NCBI GenBank assembly: GCA_030142905.1 | Contig: JASJOG010000064.1 | Span: 1,488,001 to 1,552,000, forward strand | Reading direction: 5' to 3' | DNA length: 64,000 nt | Source of the DNA: Heliopora coerulea | Lineage: Eukaryota > Cnidaria > Anthozoa > Scleralcyonacea > Helioporidae | Part shown: one piece after another, positions 54,082-64,000 of the stretch | Numbering within the stretch: position 1 is the stretch's first letter | Layout of the letters: each line of letters opens with the position of its first letter | The notes under the pieces: generated by a model | What the model was told of the DNA's origin: nothing | Seen by the model: the letters and a program-made list of their open reading frames with translations, nothing else | The model's database searches: none | Made by a program: the position numbers and the translations under genes

Positions 54082-54695
54082 ACAGTCAAGTCATAAACCA
54101 TAATCTAATCCGCGAGACCTCCGAAATTTGAACGAACGTAACACGTTCCGAACTTCCAATCAGTTTAAATTTCCCGCAATGTGTATCGGTCAGCAATCAT
54201 CGTCGAGAGAATTCGACACGCAGTTCAATTTCATTAACATTCATGAGTTATACATTCTTACAACTTCAACACTGAAAGCCTTTCACAGATTTCAGAACAA
54301 CCACGACAACTTGTAAGTGGTATATAATCTTTAATAATATGCTGTTGTGACGTGAACAAGGCGTCATCGAAAACCGAAAATCCTATGATCTTCGCGTATT
54401 TAATGTTAGATCGTTTCTTGCACTGTGATTAAAATCTTGATCGTCTTCCCAAAAATATTATGCATTGGTTTTAAGAATGCTCCAAAAGTGCCTGAGATGT
54501 CAATGACTTTTTAGGCAAAAAGTTCACGAAAATTATAAAAAGGTCGTAAAAATTGGATTGATTAATAATCGCATGTGTACTTTTTCGACTGTAATGGCTC
54601 TGGTTCAAATGTTCGGTGGCACACAAGGAACATGCTGGTAATTAATCAGTTGGTGCAGTTTTTATAAATTTGTTGGAAATAAAAATTAATGACGT
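54082..54695. other. Region upstream of haspin (5' UTR/promoter)
   Basis: Immediately 5' of the haspin start codon. No TATA box. A 62-codon plus-strand frame (54128-54316) has no recognisable content. Confidence 0.4.
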
Positions 54696-54905
54696 CAGAT
54701 TTAAATATAATTGCTGCAAACTAAAAAGAACATTGCTTCAAGTTAATTAAAACTTTGGTTGGCTGCAAATTAAAAGTTTGGTTGCTTAAAATTAAAAGTT
54801 TGGTGGCTGCGATATAATTTGGCTGCCTCAAATTAAAATTTTGTTCTTGCAAATTAAGGATTAGGTAGCCGCAATTAAAACTTTTGTTGCCGTAAATTAA
54901 TTTTT
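54696..54905. repeat. Degenerate minisatellite (AAATTAAAAGTTTGGTTGCTGC-like)
   Basis: About eight imperfect ~25-bp units based on AAATTAAAAGTTTGGTTG and CTGCAAATTAA. Confidence 0.75.
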
Positions 54906-55997
54906 TTTTTCGTGCTCAAATTATTAAAAACGCCAAAAGAACACGCTTGAATGATGCCCTTGGACCTAAGCATTGGACTTCATGTAGGCAGTGGCAGATT
55001 AAGGAGAGGGCAATTTGGCCAAAGGCCACTGCCTCCGACCTTTTTGGAGGGCCTTGCACGATAATAGGGAGGTTACCAGGTGACGACGTCAACGTCGACA
55101 TGACGTCTAGTCTGAGCAGGGAAATTGCCAGCGAGGTTGCGTCGAGGCAGAAATATGTATATAACTGGACTAGTTGCTCTCCCTACTGTGCCACTTAAAA
55201 AGTGTCTGAATTTTGATGGCGTCATCAGAGGTCCATTTGCTCATGATGACGACTGCTGACATGGGTTTTACTAGTAAATTATAACAGGAACGAAGGCTCG
55301 TTTGGGAAAGAATTTTTTACGCTGCGTTTTTGCTACGTATTTTCTGCTTTGCAAAGCGTTCAATTTTTCTCAATTTAAAGTCCAGATTAGGGTCTATTAC
55401 CAAACTACTTATTCTTGAACCTCTTGATACCATTTGGTAAGATTTTTCAAAGAAAAACAACAAACATGAAGTTTATTTTCCTAACTTTTTTCACTAAGAC
55501 TTCTCTTAAATCTCGATATGGACCCATTTTAATCCATGTTTACCAAGAACGCATATTTCGTCAAGTGAATAGCTTGAAGTGTTTCTGTCGACAAATACCT
55601 TGTTTTTCTAACCTCTTTATGAGTGGGAAACAGTTATTTCGACTCATTTTACCAGAAACGGGAAAAGTCAACATCACGACCGAAGTCAAGCACGACAAAA
55701 AAAAAAAAAAGAAAAAACGAACGGGGTTTTTGAATTTTATTAAAAAAAACTTACAAAGTGGCTTCCAAACAAGTTCTTTTGTGAATAGTTATTGAAAAAA
55801 CGGCAGCCAGAAGCTTAAAATGAGAGAAAATCATCGCTACGAATAGCGGCCCAGCGTAAATAAATTTTCACAGACGAGCCTTCTGTAACGGTATTATATT
55901 GTAAATAGCTTTCCTTCTGAGAGGTCAGTGTAATCCGCCATCAGTAAAAGGACCCCTAATGACGCCATCGTTTTTGAGACACTAGCTGTTTTCGCTG
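54906..55997. other. Intergenic DNA
   Basis: No supported gene. Open frames at 54947-55198 and 55415-55795 have no domain; the latter includes a poly-A-encoded lysine run. Confidence 0.45.
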
Positions 55998-56273
55998 CAT
56001 GGAAATCAATTTCTATATTTGGAATGCTAGCTGGCCGATGAAAAGTGAAGCGAAGATGGCCATCCATGTAGGGTAATTTTGTACGTCAGTTTTAGTCCCC
56101 TACGCCGGCTTGTACGTCAGTTTTAGTCTCCCACCCGACTTTTTACATTTCCTGAAAATTTTCCTTATCGAAAATACACACAAAACATGTCTTCAAAAGA
56201 TGGAAATGAGTTTAAGAATTTCAAATATATTTCGATAAAGTCAAACCAAGTTATAGGTTATATATTTTCACGA

Positions 56274-56348
56274 AAATAAATTATCAAACTGACGAGAAAC
56301 CTGAAAAAACGGTCCCGAAAAATTACTTGAAGTAATTACTAAGTGCAC
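56274..56348. repeat. 75-bp direct repeat flanking the LINE, left
   Basis: Matches 60118-60192 with about three mismatches. A single version exists in MITE copy 2, so it was duplicated when the LINE inserted. Confidence 0.8.
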
Positions 56349-56561
56349 ATGTATTAGAGAACCACAATTAAAATGTACACTTTCATGTGGCAATACTCAC
56401 TTTTGTGAGAACTTATTTTATGGAGAATTTTTGCTGATTTAAAAGTTTGTGGAAAAATCCTTAGTTCTACAGTTGGTGGACATTAGGCATATTTTTGAGA
56501 AAAGTAGTGTTCAAGTGCCAACTGCGAACTGTCCCATTTTTATGAAAAGTGTCCTCCACGA

Positions 56562-56711
56562 TGACAACCAAGCAAGAACAATCAGAGAAAGGAACAGCAA
56601 GTTCTGAGTTTAATATTTCAGAAAAGGTGAAGAAGTATGAGAAATTTATAAATGAAAATCTGAAGAAGGATCTTGAAAAAGTTCATGCAAAGTTCACACT
56701 TGCATTGGGTT
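56562..56711 (+). pseudogene. UXT/prefoldin-like N-terminal coding fragment
   Basis: ATG 56562 opens 49 codons: MTTKQEQSEKGTASSE then SEKVKKYEKFINENLKKDLEKV, then diverges and stops (TAG). The spacing E-K-V-xx-Y-E-x-F-I-xxx-L-xx-D-L-x-K-V matches the first helix of UXT (prefoldin alpha family). It lies inside the LINE insertion, upstream of LINE sequence, in the same orientation, so it looks like a piece of a host mRNA joined to the LINE. Similarity is from memory and short. Confidence 0.45.
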
Positions 56712-56715
56712 AGGT

Positions 56716-59700
56716 ATGCAGTGCTCAGCATGCCTGCCATTTTCCTCAGTGATTTTCCTTGTGATTTTCTGCTTTTTTCTAAGGCCTATGGCTTTGAACG
56801 ATGACTACTTCGGCTGCAACCGACTTTACGCCTCTTCGGATGATGTTGTCACAGATACTCGAACGCGTTTCTGGATATACGAAGAAGAAATTATGTTTGA
56901 ACCACGTGCGGCTATGTCGAATTTGAAAGGTTTAGATGCTTGAGGAGAAGGAGGTTTCATCTGGCTAGGGTCAGTTACTACTCAAATACTTGTGCTACAT
57001 TCAATATGGAATATTTATTACTTTCTGGCGACATAAAATCTAATCCTGGACCTGGACCTCATCGCGCCGTTGAGCGAGCTCGCTACTCTGGTAATCATCC
57101 GTCAAAGACAATTATCCGCTGTCTTTCTTTAAGCCCAAGATCAATCTGCAACAAGCTTGGTGAACTTCATGACGTTGTGAGAACTAGAGGCGCAAATGTT
57201 GTAGCTATTACTGAAACTTGCTCCATCAGGGAATAATGGACACTGAAATTCTTGATTCAAGTTATGTTATCTTTCGTCGAGATAGACAACAGAGTCAACG
57301 TGGTGGTGGAGTTTTGCTGTGTTTAAAGTCCGATTTTTCATCCGTTCGCCGCCGTGATCTTGAAATGGATGAAGTTAAGGCTGTAGTGTGTGAAATATCT
57401 GACATTAATAACTCTAAAATGATTATTGCTGTGTTTTATCGACCACCGAACATGGGCTCTGGCTATTTGCAAAATGTCGTGAATATCTTTTACAAAATTT
57501 ATCAATCTGGAACAAACAACATTTTTATTTTCGGAGGTTTCAATTTTCCCAGTATTAACTGGTCGAGCTATAGTTCATCATCTAATTTTGACTCCATATT
57601 TATCGAATGTCTATATGACTGCTTTTGGTCCCAGTTGATAAATGTACCGACACGATGTGCTAATGGCAGTACGACAACGCTCGATTTACTTATTACTTCT
57701 GTTCCAGAATATGTTAGGCATATTGAAAGTCTCTCAGGGGAATTTTCCTCAGACCTGAAACGCATTAAGCCATTCAAGCGTCATGTTTATAATTATAAAG
57801 ATGCTGATTTTGCTGAGCTACGAAATCACCTAAACTTTGTACCTTGGGATTTGGCTTACGAGGATGATGACATGGAACTCTCAACCGCTAAGTGAATGGA
57901 TCTTTTTCTTGCAGCTGTGGATGATTGTGTTTCTAAAATAAAAGTTAAGTCGGCTAATAGTGCTCCATGGATTGACGCTGAAGTTTTGAAAGCTGTGAGA
58001 AAGAAGGAGAGACTTAGAAAGAAAGCTAAAAAGTCCTCCTATGTACACCACTGGGCAACATTTCGAAGGTGTCGGGCGGAACTTAAGTCCCTCATCAAAT
58101 GGAAACGTAAACAGTACTTTAAAGGACTGTCATCTACTTTGACAGAGAACCCCAAGCGATTCTGGGCCTATTATCAATCCAAATATAAGAACAAAAGGCT
58201 CCCATCTTCAGTTCGATACAATGGAGCCAAGGTGTTTGATGCTCAAGATAAAGCTGAGTTATTTAACAACTATTTTAACTCAGCTTTTAAGAGTGACGAC
58301 TGTGACCCCTTGCACGAGGACTGCCTTTTTAGTGATTTGGACGTTGGTGTTGATGTTTTGAGTATCATCGCACTTTCTCCGGTTGTTGTTATGAAATTTT
58401 TGGAACAGCTGAACATCTGTAAATCCTGTGGACCGGATAATGTGACACCTCGTCTGTTGAAAGAGTGTGCAAATTCGATTTCTTCTCCTCTTTGAACTTT
58501 GTTCAACAAACAACTCGGCAGTGGTAGTTTTCCAAAAATGTGGAAGATGGCTAATCGGGTTCCAGTTTTTAAGTCCGATGACAAGGAAACGGTTGAAAAT
58601 TATAGAGGGATATCATTATTGTGCATTATCTCCTAAGTCCTTGAAAAGTGTGTTTTTTCGTGTGTTTTCCCCTTATTCCAGCCGAAACTTTACCATCTAC
58701 AAGACGGCTTTGTAAAGGGACGCTCATGTGGTACAAGTCTTCCCAGGTCTACATTTGACTTTGCCAAAGCACTTGACGAGAAGAAACAGCCGGATGTAGT
58801 ATTTCTGGACTACAGTAAAGCATTTGATTCTGTTTCATTTAACTGCTTATTGACGGAGCTGTTTGGCGTTGGTATAAGAGGGAATTTACTATCATGGTTC
58901 AGAAGCTATTTGAAAGATCGCTGGCATAGGACAGTTATTGATGGCCAGGCATCTTCCTTGCTACCTATTTATCCGGTGTGCCCCAGGGGTCTATCCTGAG
59001 GCCCTTGCTGTTTATAATATATATAAGCAGTGCCCCAAGTGTAACAGATGCTAGGACTACTGTCCAACTCTATGTGGATGATATGAAGTGTAATCGAGTT
59101 ATTGATAATGATGCTGATGCAGTTCAACTACAAAGAGACTTATTAAGTTTAAATAGTTGGTCGTCTGAGCACTTCATGAAATTCAATGCTAATAAGTGTA
59201 AGCACCTTTTCATCACAAAGAAAAGAAATTTTGTGCACACATCATGTAATCTGAATGGGTCGCAGATTGCAGTTGTTTCAGCTGAGAAAAATCTTGGTGT
59301 TCATGTTTCTTCGAATTTATCATGGAACGATCATATTGACTTAATTATAAGTAAAGCAAACAAGATGTTGGGTGTTATCTACAGAACGTGTACCAACGAA
59401 TGTGACCAAAAAACTCTGTTGATTCTATATAAATCGTTGGTTCGACCACAATTGGAGTACACATCTCAAGTTTGGTCTCCCTATACAAAAGAAAAAGGCA
59501 TGGCCCTCGAGTGTGTTCAAAGACGTGCCACCAAATTTATCTTGAAATGTGATCTAAGTTATCCAGAACGTTTGGCTAAATTAGGTCTTTTGCCTCTTCA
59601 GTTAAGTAGGAAGGTTTTAGATTTATGTTTCTTTTTTAAATGTCTTAAATGGCACATTGATTTTCATGTTCTCTCGTATGTTAGCTTCAAATCATACAAG

Positions 59701-59860
59701 TATTATATGAGAAATGCAGAAGCCATACTTGCTAAGGGTCGTTTTAGAACCAATGTTTTTAAATTCTCATTTTTTAATCGCATAGTGGATTAATGGAACG
59801 GCCTGCCTGTAGCCATTAGGGCAATCAAACAATTATCATTGTTTAGTAAGAAAGGGAATC
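56716..59860 (+). pseudogene. CR1-like LINE polyprotein (2A-like leader, endonuclease, RT), frameshifted
   Basis: Order of blocks: hydrophobic leader (SSVIFLVIFCFFL, 56716 on), 2A-like DIKSNPGP (57030-57053), endonuclease (SPRSICNKL, AITETC, RRDRQQSQRGGGVLL, AVFYRPPN, FGGFNFPSINW; GGFNFP for the usual GDFN(F/Y)P), linker (APWIDAEVLKAVRKKERLRKK), RT (FPKMWKMANRVPVFKS, YRGISLL, FLDYSKAFDSV, PQGSILRPLLF, YVDDMK at ~59070) and C-terminus (LGLLPLQ...). Stops or frameshifts near 57230, 57893, 58493, 58637 and 58980. Otherwise nearly full length. RT D(A)D is YVDD. Confidence 0.88.
57006..57053 (+). other. 2A-like ribosome-skipping motif in the LINE
   Basis: MEYLLLSGDIKSNPGP. The 2A consensus is D(V/I)ExNPGP preceded by a hydrophobic helix; here LLLSGDI and SNPGP are kept, but the Glu is Lys. 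2A-like sequences are known at the N-terminus of some CR1-clade LINEs. Confidence 0.75.
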
Positions 59861-60117
59861 AGTTTTATATTAATTTTATATTAATTTAAGTTTAACTTAA
59901 ATAAGGAGAAATTTTTATAGTTTTTCTGATCATTTAATTATATCTTATTTCAGGCAGTTTATTTATGATAAGGAATCTCGAATTCTGTATAAACTAGCCT
60001 AATTACTCAGATTTTCACATTTTTATATTTGTAAATAAATTTGATTTTTTTTTATTTTACTTTATTTTTGATCATCTGTGTAATTGAATTTCAGTAAATA
60101 AATTAAATAAATAAAAT

Positions 60118-60192
60118 AAATAAATTACCAAACTGACGAGAAACCTGATAAAACGGTCCCGAAAAATTACTTGAAGAAATTACTAAGTGCAC
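60118..60192. repeat. 75-bp direct repeat flanking the LINE, right
   Basis: Partner of 56274-56348. Confidence 0.8.
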
Positions 60193-60278
60193 GTCCTTTT
60201 TTTTTAACCTTCAGTTTACCATCTTCAGACAATTTAGGAAAGTTCCTAGGCCACACGGCAATAACGACTCCTTTTAAA

Positions 60279-61001
60279 TAGGCTTTTATCGATTGTGCTA
60301 GCACATTTTTTGGCATAATTTGGGGAAACGAGCACATTTTTACCATTTTTTGTGAAAGTAGCACTGCTAGCATAACCGGCATATTTTTATCAGTTACAGA
60401 GCACATTACAAGAGCCATAACTCTCCAGTAAGTCACGTTTTGCTTATATTGAGTTAACTTAAAAGCTTTTGTCAGCCTATTTAAATTCTGTCTTTTAGTC
60501 GGCCTTAGACTAGGCGCCTGAGGTTCACCGGAGCTTTAGTTCCGATCCATTCCACGCTCTCAAAGTCAAAACAAAATGGTTAAATTTAACTGAACTGCTG
60601 TTATATGTTTTTCTCCAATCTTTCTGTCGATTCAATGAATATTCTTTACCTTGTATGATTACTTGCAAGCAAGTGTAATGCAGCACGGAACTTTTTGAGG
60701 TCACTAACTATGATAGCAAGCCATCAGTGCAATTTTGTGTTGTATTTAAAACATTTCAGGGAATAAGGAGCAATCTGTTAAAAGCTAGACAACGTTAGAA
60801 ACAATGACATGTTCCGTTTCCTTTACTATATAAAAATCAAGCATTTAATTTCGAGCTTTTAAAGTGTTCGTGAAAGCATAATTTCAGAAAAAGAAGTATT
60901 TTTTTGAAAAACAAGCATAATTTTAGCATAATTTTAGTTAAAAACGAGCAGTGCTAGCAACATAAAGTGCTACTTTTACTACCACAATCGATAAAAGTGT
61001 A
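60279..61001. mobile_element. hAT-like MITE
   Basis: Terminal inverted repeats TAGGCTTTTATCGATTGTG and TACACTTTTATCGATTGTG (two mismatches), flanked by an 8-bp duplication CTTTTAAA / CTTTCAAA (60271-60278, 61002-61009). MITE copy 2 shows the uninterrupted site (CTTTTAAACATTCG near 61851). 723 bp, no transposase; the interior is rich in GCTAGCA/TGCTAGC. Confidence 0.8.
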
Positions 61002-61360
61002 CTTTCAAACACTCGTATATGTGAAACTGGTCCAGTAAAATTTCGTCTGTTGAATTTTTCCATGTTTGTGAATGTTTCCTAAGTCAAACCAAACAAAAAC
61101 TGAAGGTTAAAGTCGTGTGAAGGATTGGAACTGATGTAGAAGACCGCGAAGACGACTGAAACTGAACCAGTGAACTCGATTTCCATATTTGGAATGCTAG
61201 CTGGCCAATGAAAAGTGAAGCCAAGATGGCCGCCTATGGAGGTCAATTTTGGACGTCAGTTTCAGGCCCCTACGCGGGCTTGCACGTCAGTTTTAGTCTC
61301 CCACGCGACTTTTTACTTTCTCTGAAAATTTTCCTTATTGAAAATACACACAAAACATGT

Positions 61361-61604
61361 AAAGTAAATGGTTTGAACCTGGGAGAATCGTGACATGTTT
61401 GAGGAAGTTGATCGTCCAGGTTAGTGTAGTCTTGAGAAAGACTGTTGGTTGAAGTGACTGACGTTTCGACAGCCTTAGCGGCGGTCATCTTCAGAGTCAA
61501 AAAAAAAAAAGAAAAAAAAAAAAAAAAAAGAAACGTCAGTCACTTCAACCAACAGTCTTTCTCAAGACTACACTAACCTGGACGATCAACTTCCTCAAAC
61601 ATGT
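61361..61604. mobile_element. Fold-back element with hammerhead-like core and poly-A spacer
   Basis: Arms about 61398-61470 and 61530-61603 (TTGAGGAAGTTGATCGTCC and inverse) around an A-rich loop. Flanked by a 14-bp direct repeat CACACAAAACATGT (61347-61360, 61605-61618). The left edge (61361-61399) lies outside the inverted arms and is the 39-bp sequence also found in the Maverick at 32385-32423. Confidence 0.8.
61453..61498 (-). ncRNA. Hammerhead-ribozyme-like motif, 61.4-kb fold-back
   Basis: Minus strand: GACU, CUGAAGA, U, stem II GACCGCC/GGCUGUC (one mismatch), GAA, ACGU, C, AGUC. Stem I GACU/AGUC is perfect and the cleavage-site base is C, the most favourable. The best-formed example in the window together with 33726-33770. 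Confidence 0.65.
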
Positions 61605-62107
61605 CACACAAAACATGTCTTCAAAAGATAGAAACGAGTTTATGAATTTCAAATATATTTCGACAAAGTCAAACCGAGTTACAGGTTATATATTTTCTCG
61701 AAAATAAATTACTAAACTCACAAGAAACCTCATAAAACGGCCCCGAAAAGTTACTTGAGGAAACATCGGAGTGTACTTCTTTATTTACTTTCAGTTTACC
61801 GTCTTTAGACAATTTAGGACAGTTCTTAGGCCACACGGCAATAACGAATCCTTTTAAACATTCGAATATGTAAAGCTGGTCCAGTAACATTTCGTCTGTG
61901 CACTTTTCCCATGGTTTTGAATGTTTTCGAAGACAAACCAAACAAAAACTGAAAATTAAAGTCGTGTAAAGGACTGAAACTAAATTGCAAGATGGCGAAA
62001 AGAACTAAAACTGACGTACAAAATTTCCCTTCATGGGCAGCCATCTTGGCTTCACTTTTTGCCCGAGCAATGAGTTAGCATCGCGGATATGAGAATTGAG
62101 TTCACTG

Positions 62108-64000
62108 TTTTGCTGTACTTGATTTCTTAGGAGCACCCGCAGTCCAGGTATATTATACAGGTCAGTGCTCCCTATGATTTTGAATCACGTAAAGTGAAGC
62201 CAAAAATATGGCGTCTCATTTAGTCCTTCTGCTAATGGCAAAGGTCACCGACCGAAATTTTGAGCTGAACAGTTGACTCTAGTTTCGAATTTTGCACACA
62301 TTTCTTCTGGTGGACATAGAATGGTTTAAATTTTTCTGCCTGCAAAGTTATGACACTCTCAAGAACATCTTCGGTAACTGGCGTTCTTTGATTTGGTTTA
62401 CATTTTAAAATTGAGAGTGGTGTCTTTCTCGATTTATGTTGGGCAGAAAAAGGTACCCTTGTCGCAGCGCTTTCTAGATCAAGTGACAGTCTGTCGTAAA
62501 ATGGCAAGTAGGTTATTTTACGTTGACAAATACTATTAATATGTGAACGATAAAGATTGGAGTGGTTGAAAACTTGAAATTGTTAGTGTAAACTCTGGTT
62601 TGATTGCAAGAACAAGCTCATTTTGAAAGTCGTAGGCAGTTGACGTTCAATGTTGTTTCTTAAAAAACAGTAAGGCTGATTTGATTTGATTCAGAAATCA
62701 AGCAATCTGAAGAAATGTAATAATCCTGTTTGGTGCGAATATCTGATTTTAGACCGTTATTGGACGTTTAAAACTAAACAGACAAAATATGTCTCACTTG
62801 TTATAGCTACTTTTACAAGTCATTTATTACACTGAGTAATCAAACCGCTTGTGAAATGTAATCGCAGTCACACGTTCATACCTTCGAACATTTTACAGTA
62901 AAAACATAAGAACAGGTTTATGCGCAATGGTCTTGCATTAATATTAACAGTATTTAAAATATCTACAGTAAACTTGAAAATTGTCGTGACTTAAAGCAGG
63001 ATACACAACCTCTACATCAATTACCTTTTGCTGTCTAATCTAGGAATGGACTATTCTATTTAAAATCCGCACCTCCTATCTTTTCTGGAACTAGTGGAAG
63101 CAAATCCTACTTATACACTATTTTTCTGTTTGCCTTTTCCAAATTGAAATTTTATATATTGCTTACAATATAAATGTTTGCTGACTGCTTTTGAGACGCA
63201 GGCAATTTTAGCTATTAAAAAGTAAATAAAACACAAAGGCAAAGTTTATGTCAGTCAGGACAATTTAGTATCCGGTTTACGATTATTGATTAAATCATTT
63301 CATTCCTTTGGTTCATGAATTATTAGTGGATTATTATTGTAATTCATGTTACATTGTTTACAGTATCTATGTACAGAATTTCAAAGTAATTAGAAAATCA
63401 CTACTTTCCGTACTTTCGTTTCTAGGGTTGAACTATCTCTGTTGGCTGTTTATAGAGTCTTTCATTAGTCATATTTCCTTTTATATTAGAAGCCTTGGTA
63501 TCATCTGGGAATGCTAGAATTGCGTTGGTTCAAGAAGGAAGTAAATTTTGCTTTTTCCAAATGAAGTTGTAAACTTTACAATTCACAATGTCATTCCTTT
63601 CATTTTTAACCTCGAAACGTCGTCAGGATAAAACCTTCAGTAGCAAATTGTTGATTTGAGTGGACGCCAAGAACTCAATGACAAGGGCTATGGCCTCTCT
63701 AAGTATGCCCCCTTCACGCTAGCTACCATATGTGAACTAGAATTAAGCTCACGGTAATTAAACTAAATTGGGGCATATTTCTTAATGATGAAGGATAAAA
63801 CAGATAAATATTCATGTTCTATACAATAATATTTAACATTCTATACCTGTTGAGTATTAAAGAATTTAGTTGGGATTGTATATGGTTCTGGTCATGCCTT
63901 TTTGCGTCTACTGTTGCTAAGCAACGGCAGCGCTATGCCATCGATTGATATGTTTCTGACGGTAGTCATCTTGAGATGACGTTTAGTGACGGAATAGGAA
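62108..64000. other. Right end of window, no gene supported
   Basis: AT-rich; scattered short frames without domains. GTTGCTAAGCAAC at about 63913-63925 is a perfect RFX-type X-box palindrome close to the window edge. Confidence 0.45.
63913..63925. promoter_or_regulatory. Possible RFX X-box
   Basis: GTTGC-TAA-GCAAC, the palindromic half-site pair bound by RFX factors at ciliary gene promoters. A gene starting just beyond 64000 would be needed for this to matter. Confidence 0.35.

Larger units (their letters stand above)
56349..60117 (+). mobile_element. CR1-like LINE insertion with UXT-like leader
   Basis: Flanked by a 75-bp duplication. The 5' ~370 bp (56349-56715) carry a UXT-like coding start. 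From ~56716 the LINE follows: signal-like and 2A-like leader, AP endonuclease, RT and a 3' end with (AAATA)n-type simple repeat at 60095-60117. Confidence 0.75.
55998..61167. mobile_element. MITE family copy 1, interrupted twice
   Basis: Shares GGAATGCTAGCTGGCC, CGTCAGTTTTAGTC, CACACAAAACATGTCTTC and AACGGTCCCGAAAA blocks with copy 2 (61168-62107) at ~85-90% by eye. Interrupted by a LINE insertion at 56349-60117 and a hAT-like MITE at 60279-61001. Both lack counterparts in copy 2, which serves as an empty-site reference. Its right end runs into copy 2. Confidence 0.75.
61168..62107. mobile_element. MITE family copy 2
   Basis: Begins CAGTGAACTCGATTTCC and ends GAGTTCACTG; subterminal GTGAAGCCAAGATGGC and GCCATCTTGGCTTCAC are also inverted. 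No coding content supported. Interrupted by the fold-back at 61361-61604. Confidence 0.7.

Noticed and set aside
53738..54103. 121-codon plus-strand ORF
   Set aside because: It is antisense to haspin exon 1, whose splice donor and phase explain the sequence better.
61669..61941. Minus-strand ORF partly conserved between the two MITE copies
   Set aside because: Conservation is that of the repeat itself; the frame has no domain and breaks at different places.
1..64000. tRNA, rRNA or CRISPR features
   Set aside because: None seen by eye; the many inverted repeats are eukaryotic fold-back elements, not CRISPR arrays.

Overview
This window is animal nuclear DNA: AT-rich, spliceosomal introns with GT/AG borders, and dense with nested transposable elements. 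The mix (a Maverick/Polinton, a PIF/Harbinger element, Ty3/gypsy, RTE- and CR1-like LINEs, Penelope-type GIY-YIG fragments, many fold-back repeats) suits a marine invertebrate, most likely a cnidarian such as a coral or sea anemone. The organism is an inference.

The main host gene is haspin (histone H3 Thr3 kinase) on the minus strand. I assembled six exons from splice signals and reading phase: 54081-53924 (N-terminus with a KTYGR motif), 19010-18206, 14758-14643, 13323-13236 (GEGTYGEVYK glycine-rich loop), 3859-3774 (haspin-specific VIPVEG and NGEPQKSFEQMLPE), and 3681-3654. All five junctions agree in phase. The rest of the kinase domain is not visible and should lie to the left of position 1. 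Nearly everything else between 3.6 and 54 kb is intronic cargo.

Layout. 0.2-2.5 kb: decayed RTE-like LINE split by a small fold-back. 3.65-3.86 kb: haspin exons. 4.4-6.7 kb: decayed PIF/Harbinger element (transposase plus Myb-like gene, convergent). 7.0-11.3 kb: decayed Ty3/gypsy element. 12.2-13 kb: retroelement scrap. 13.2-19.0 kb: three haspin exons, and a fold-back (15.55-16.86 kb) interrupted by a Tigger-like element. 22.8-25.3 kb: large two-layer inverted repeat with two head-to-head THAP-domain copies. 26421-44652: a complete 18.2-kb Maverick with ~555-bp terminal inverted repeats and a perfect 6-bp target duplication. 45.7-46.6 kb: Penelope-derived fold-back. 47.13-52.41 kb: a probable, apparently unclassified element bounded by inverted arrays of AGGATCCT-type repeats and carrying an intact four-exon BEN-domain gene. 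53.9-54.1 kb: haspin exon 1. 56-62.1 kb: two copies of one MITE family; the first is broken by a CR1-like LINE (with a 2A-like peptide and a UXT-like leader) and by a hAT-like MITE, the second by another fold-back.

The Maverick has two transcription arms diverging from a 21-bp gap at 38270-38290. Leftward: a membrane-tailed protein, a putative minor capsid protein, two paralogous fibre-like proteins, small membrane proteins, a NUMOD1-like protein, an AT-hook protein and protein-primed DNA polymerase B. Rightward: chromodomain integrase, a membrane/coil protein, major capsid protein (one in-frame stop), packaging ATPase and a small conserved-looking protein; a small gene with an N-myristoylation signal faces back at the right end. 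I saw no adenain-type protease. Most ORFs start at a TATA-like/TAAATG context, and GC-rich hairpin cassettes are scattered through the AT-rich element, including in frame inside polymerase and integrase.

Recurring signal: the fold-backs, plus an insert inside the Maverick, carry hammerhead-ribozyme-like cores (CUGANGA, stem II, GAAA) with tiny self-complementary stem III sequences, the arrangement known from Penelope-like elements.
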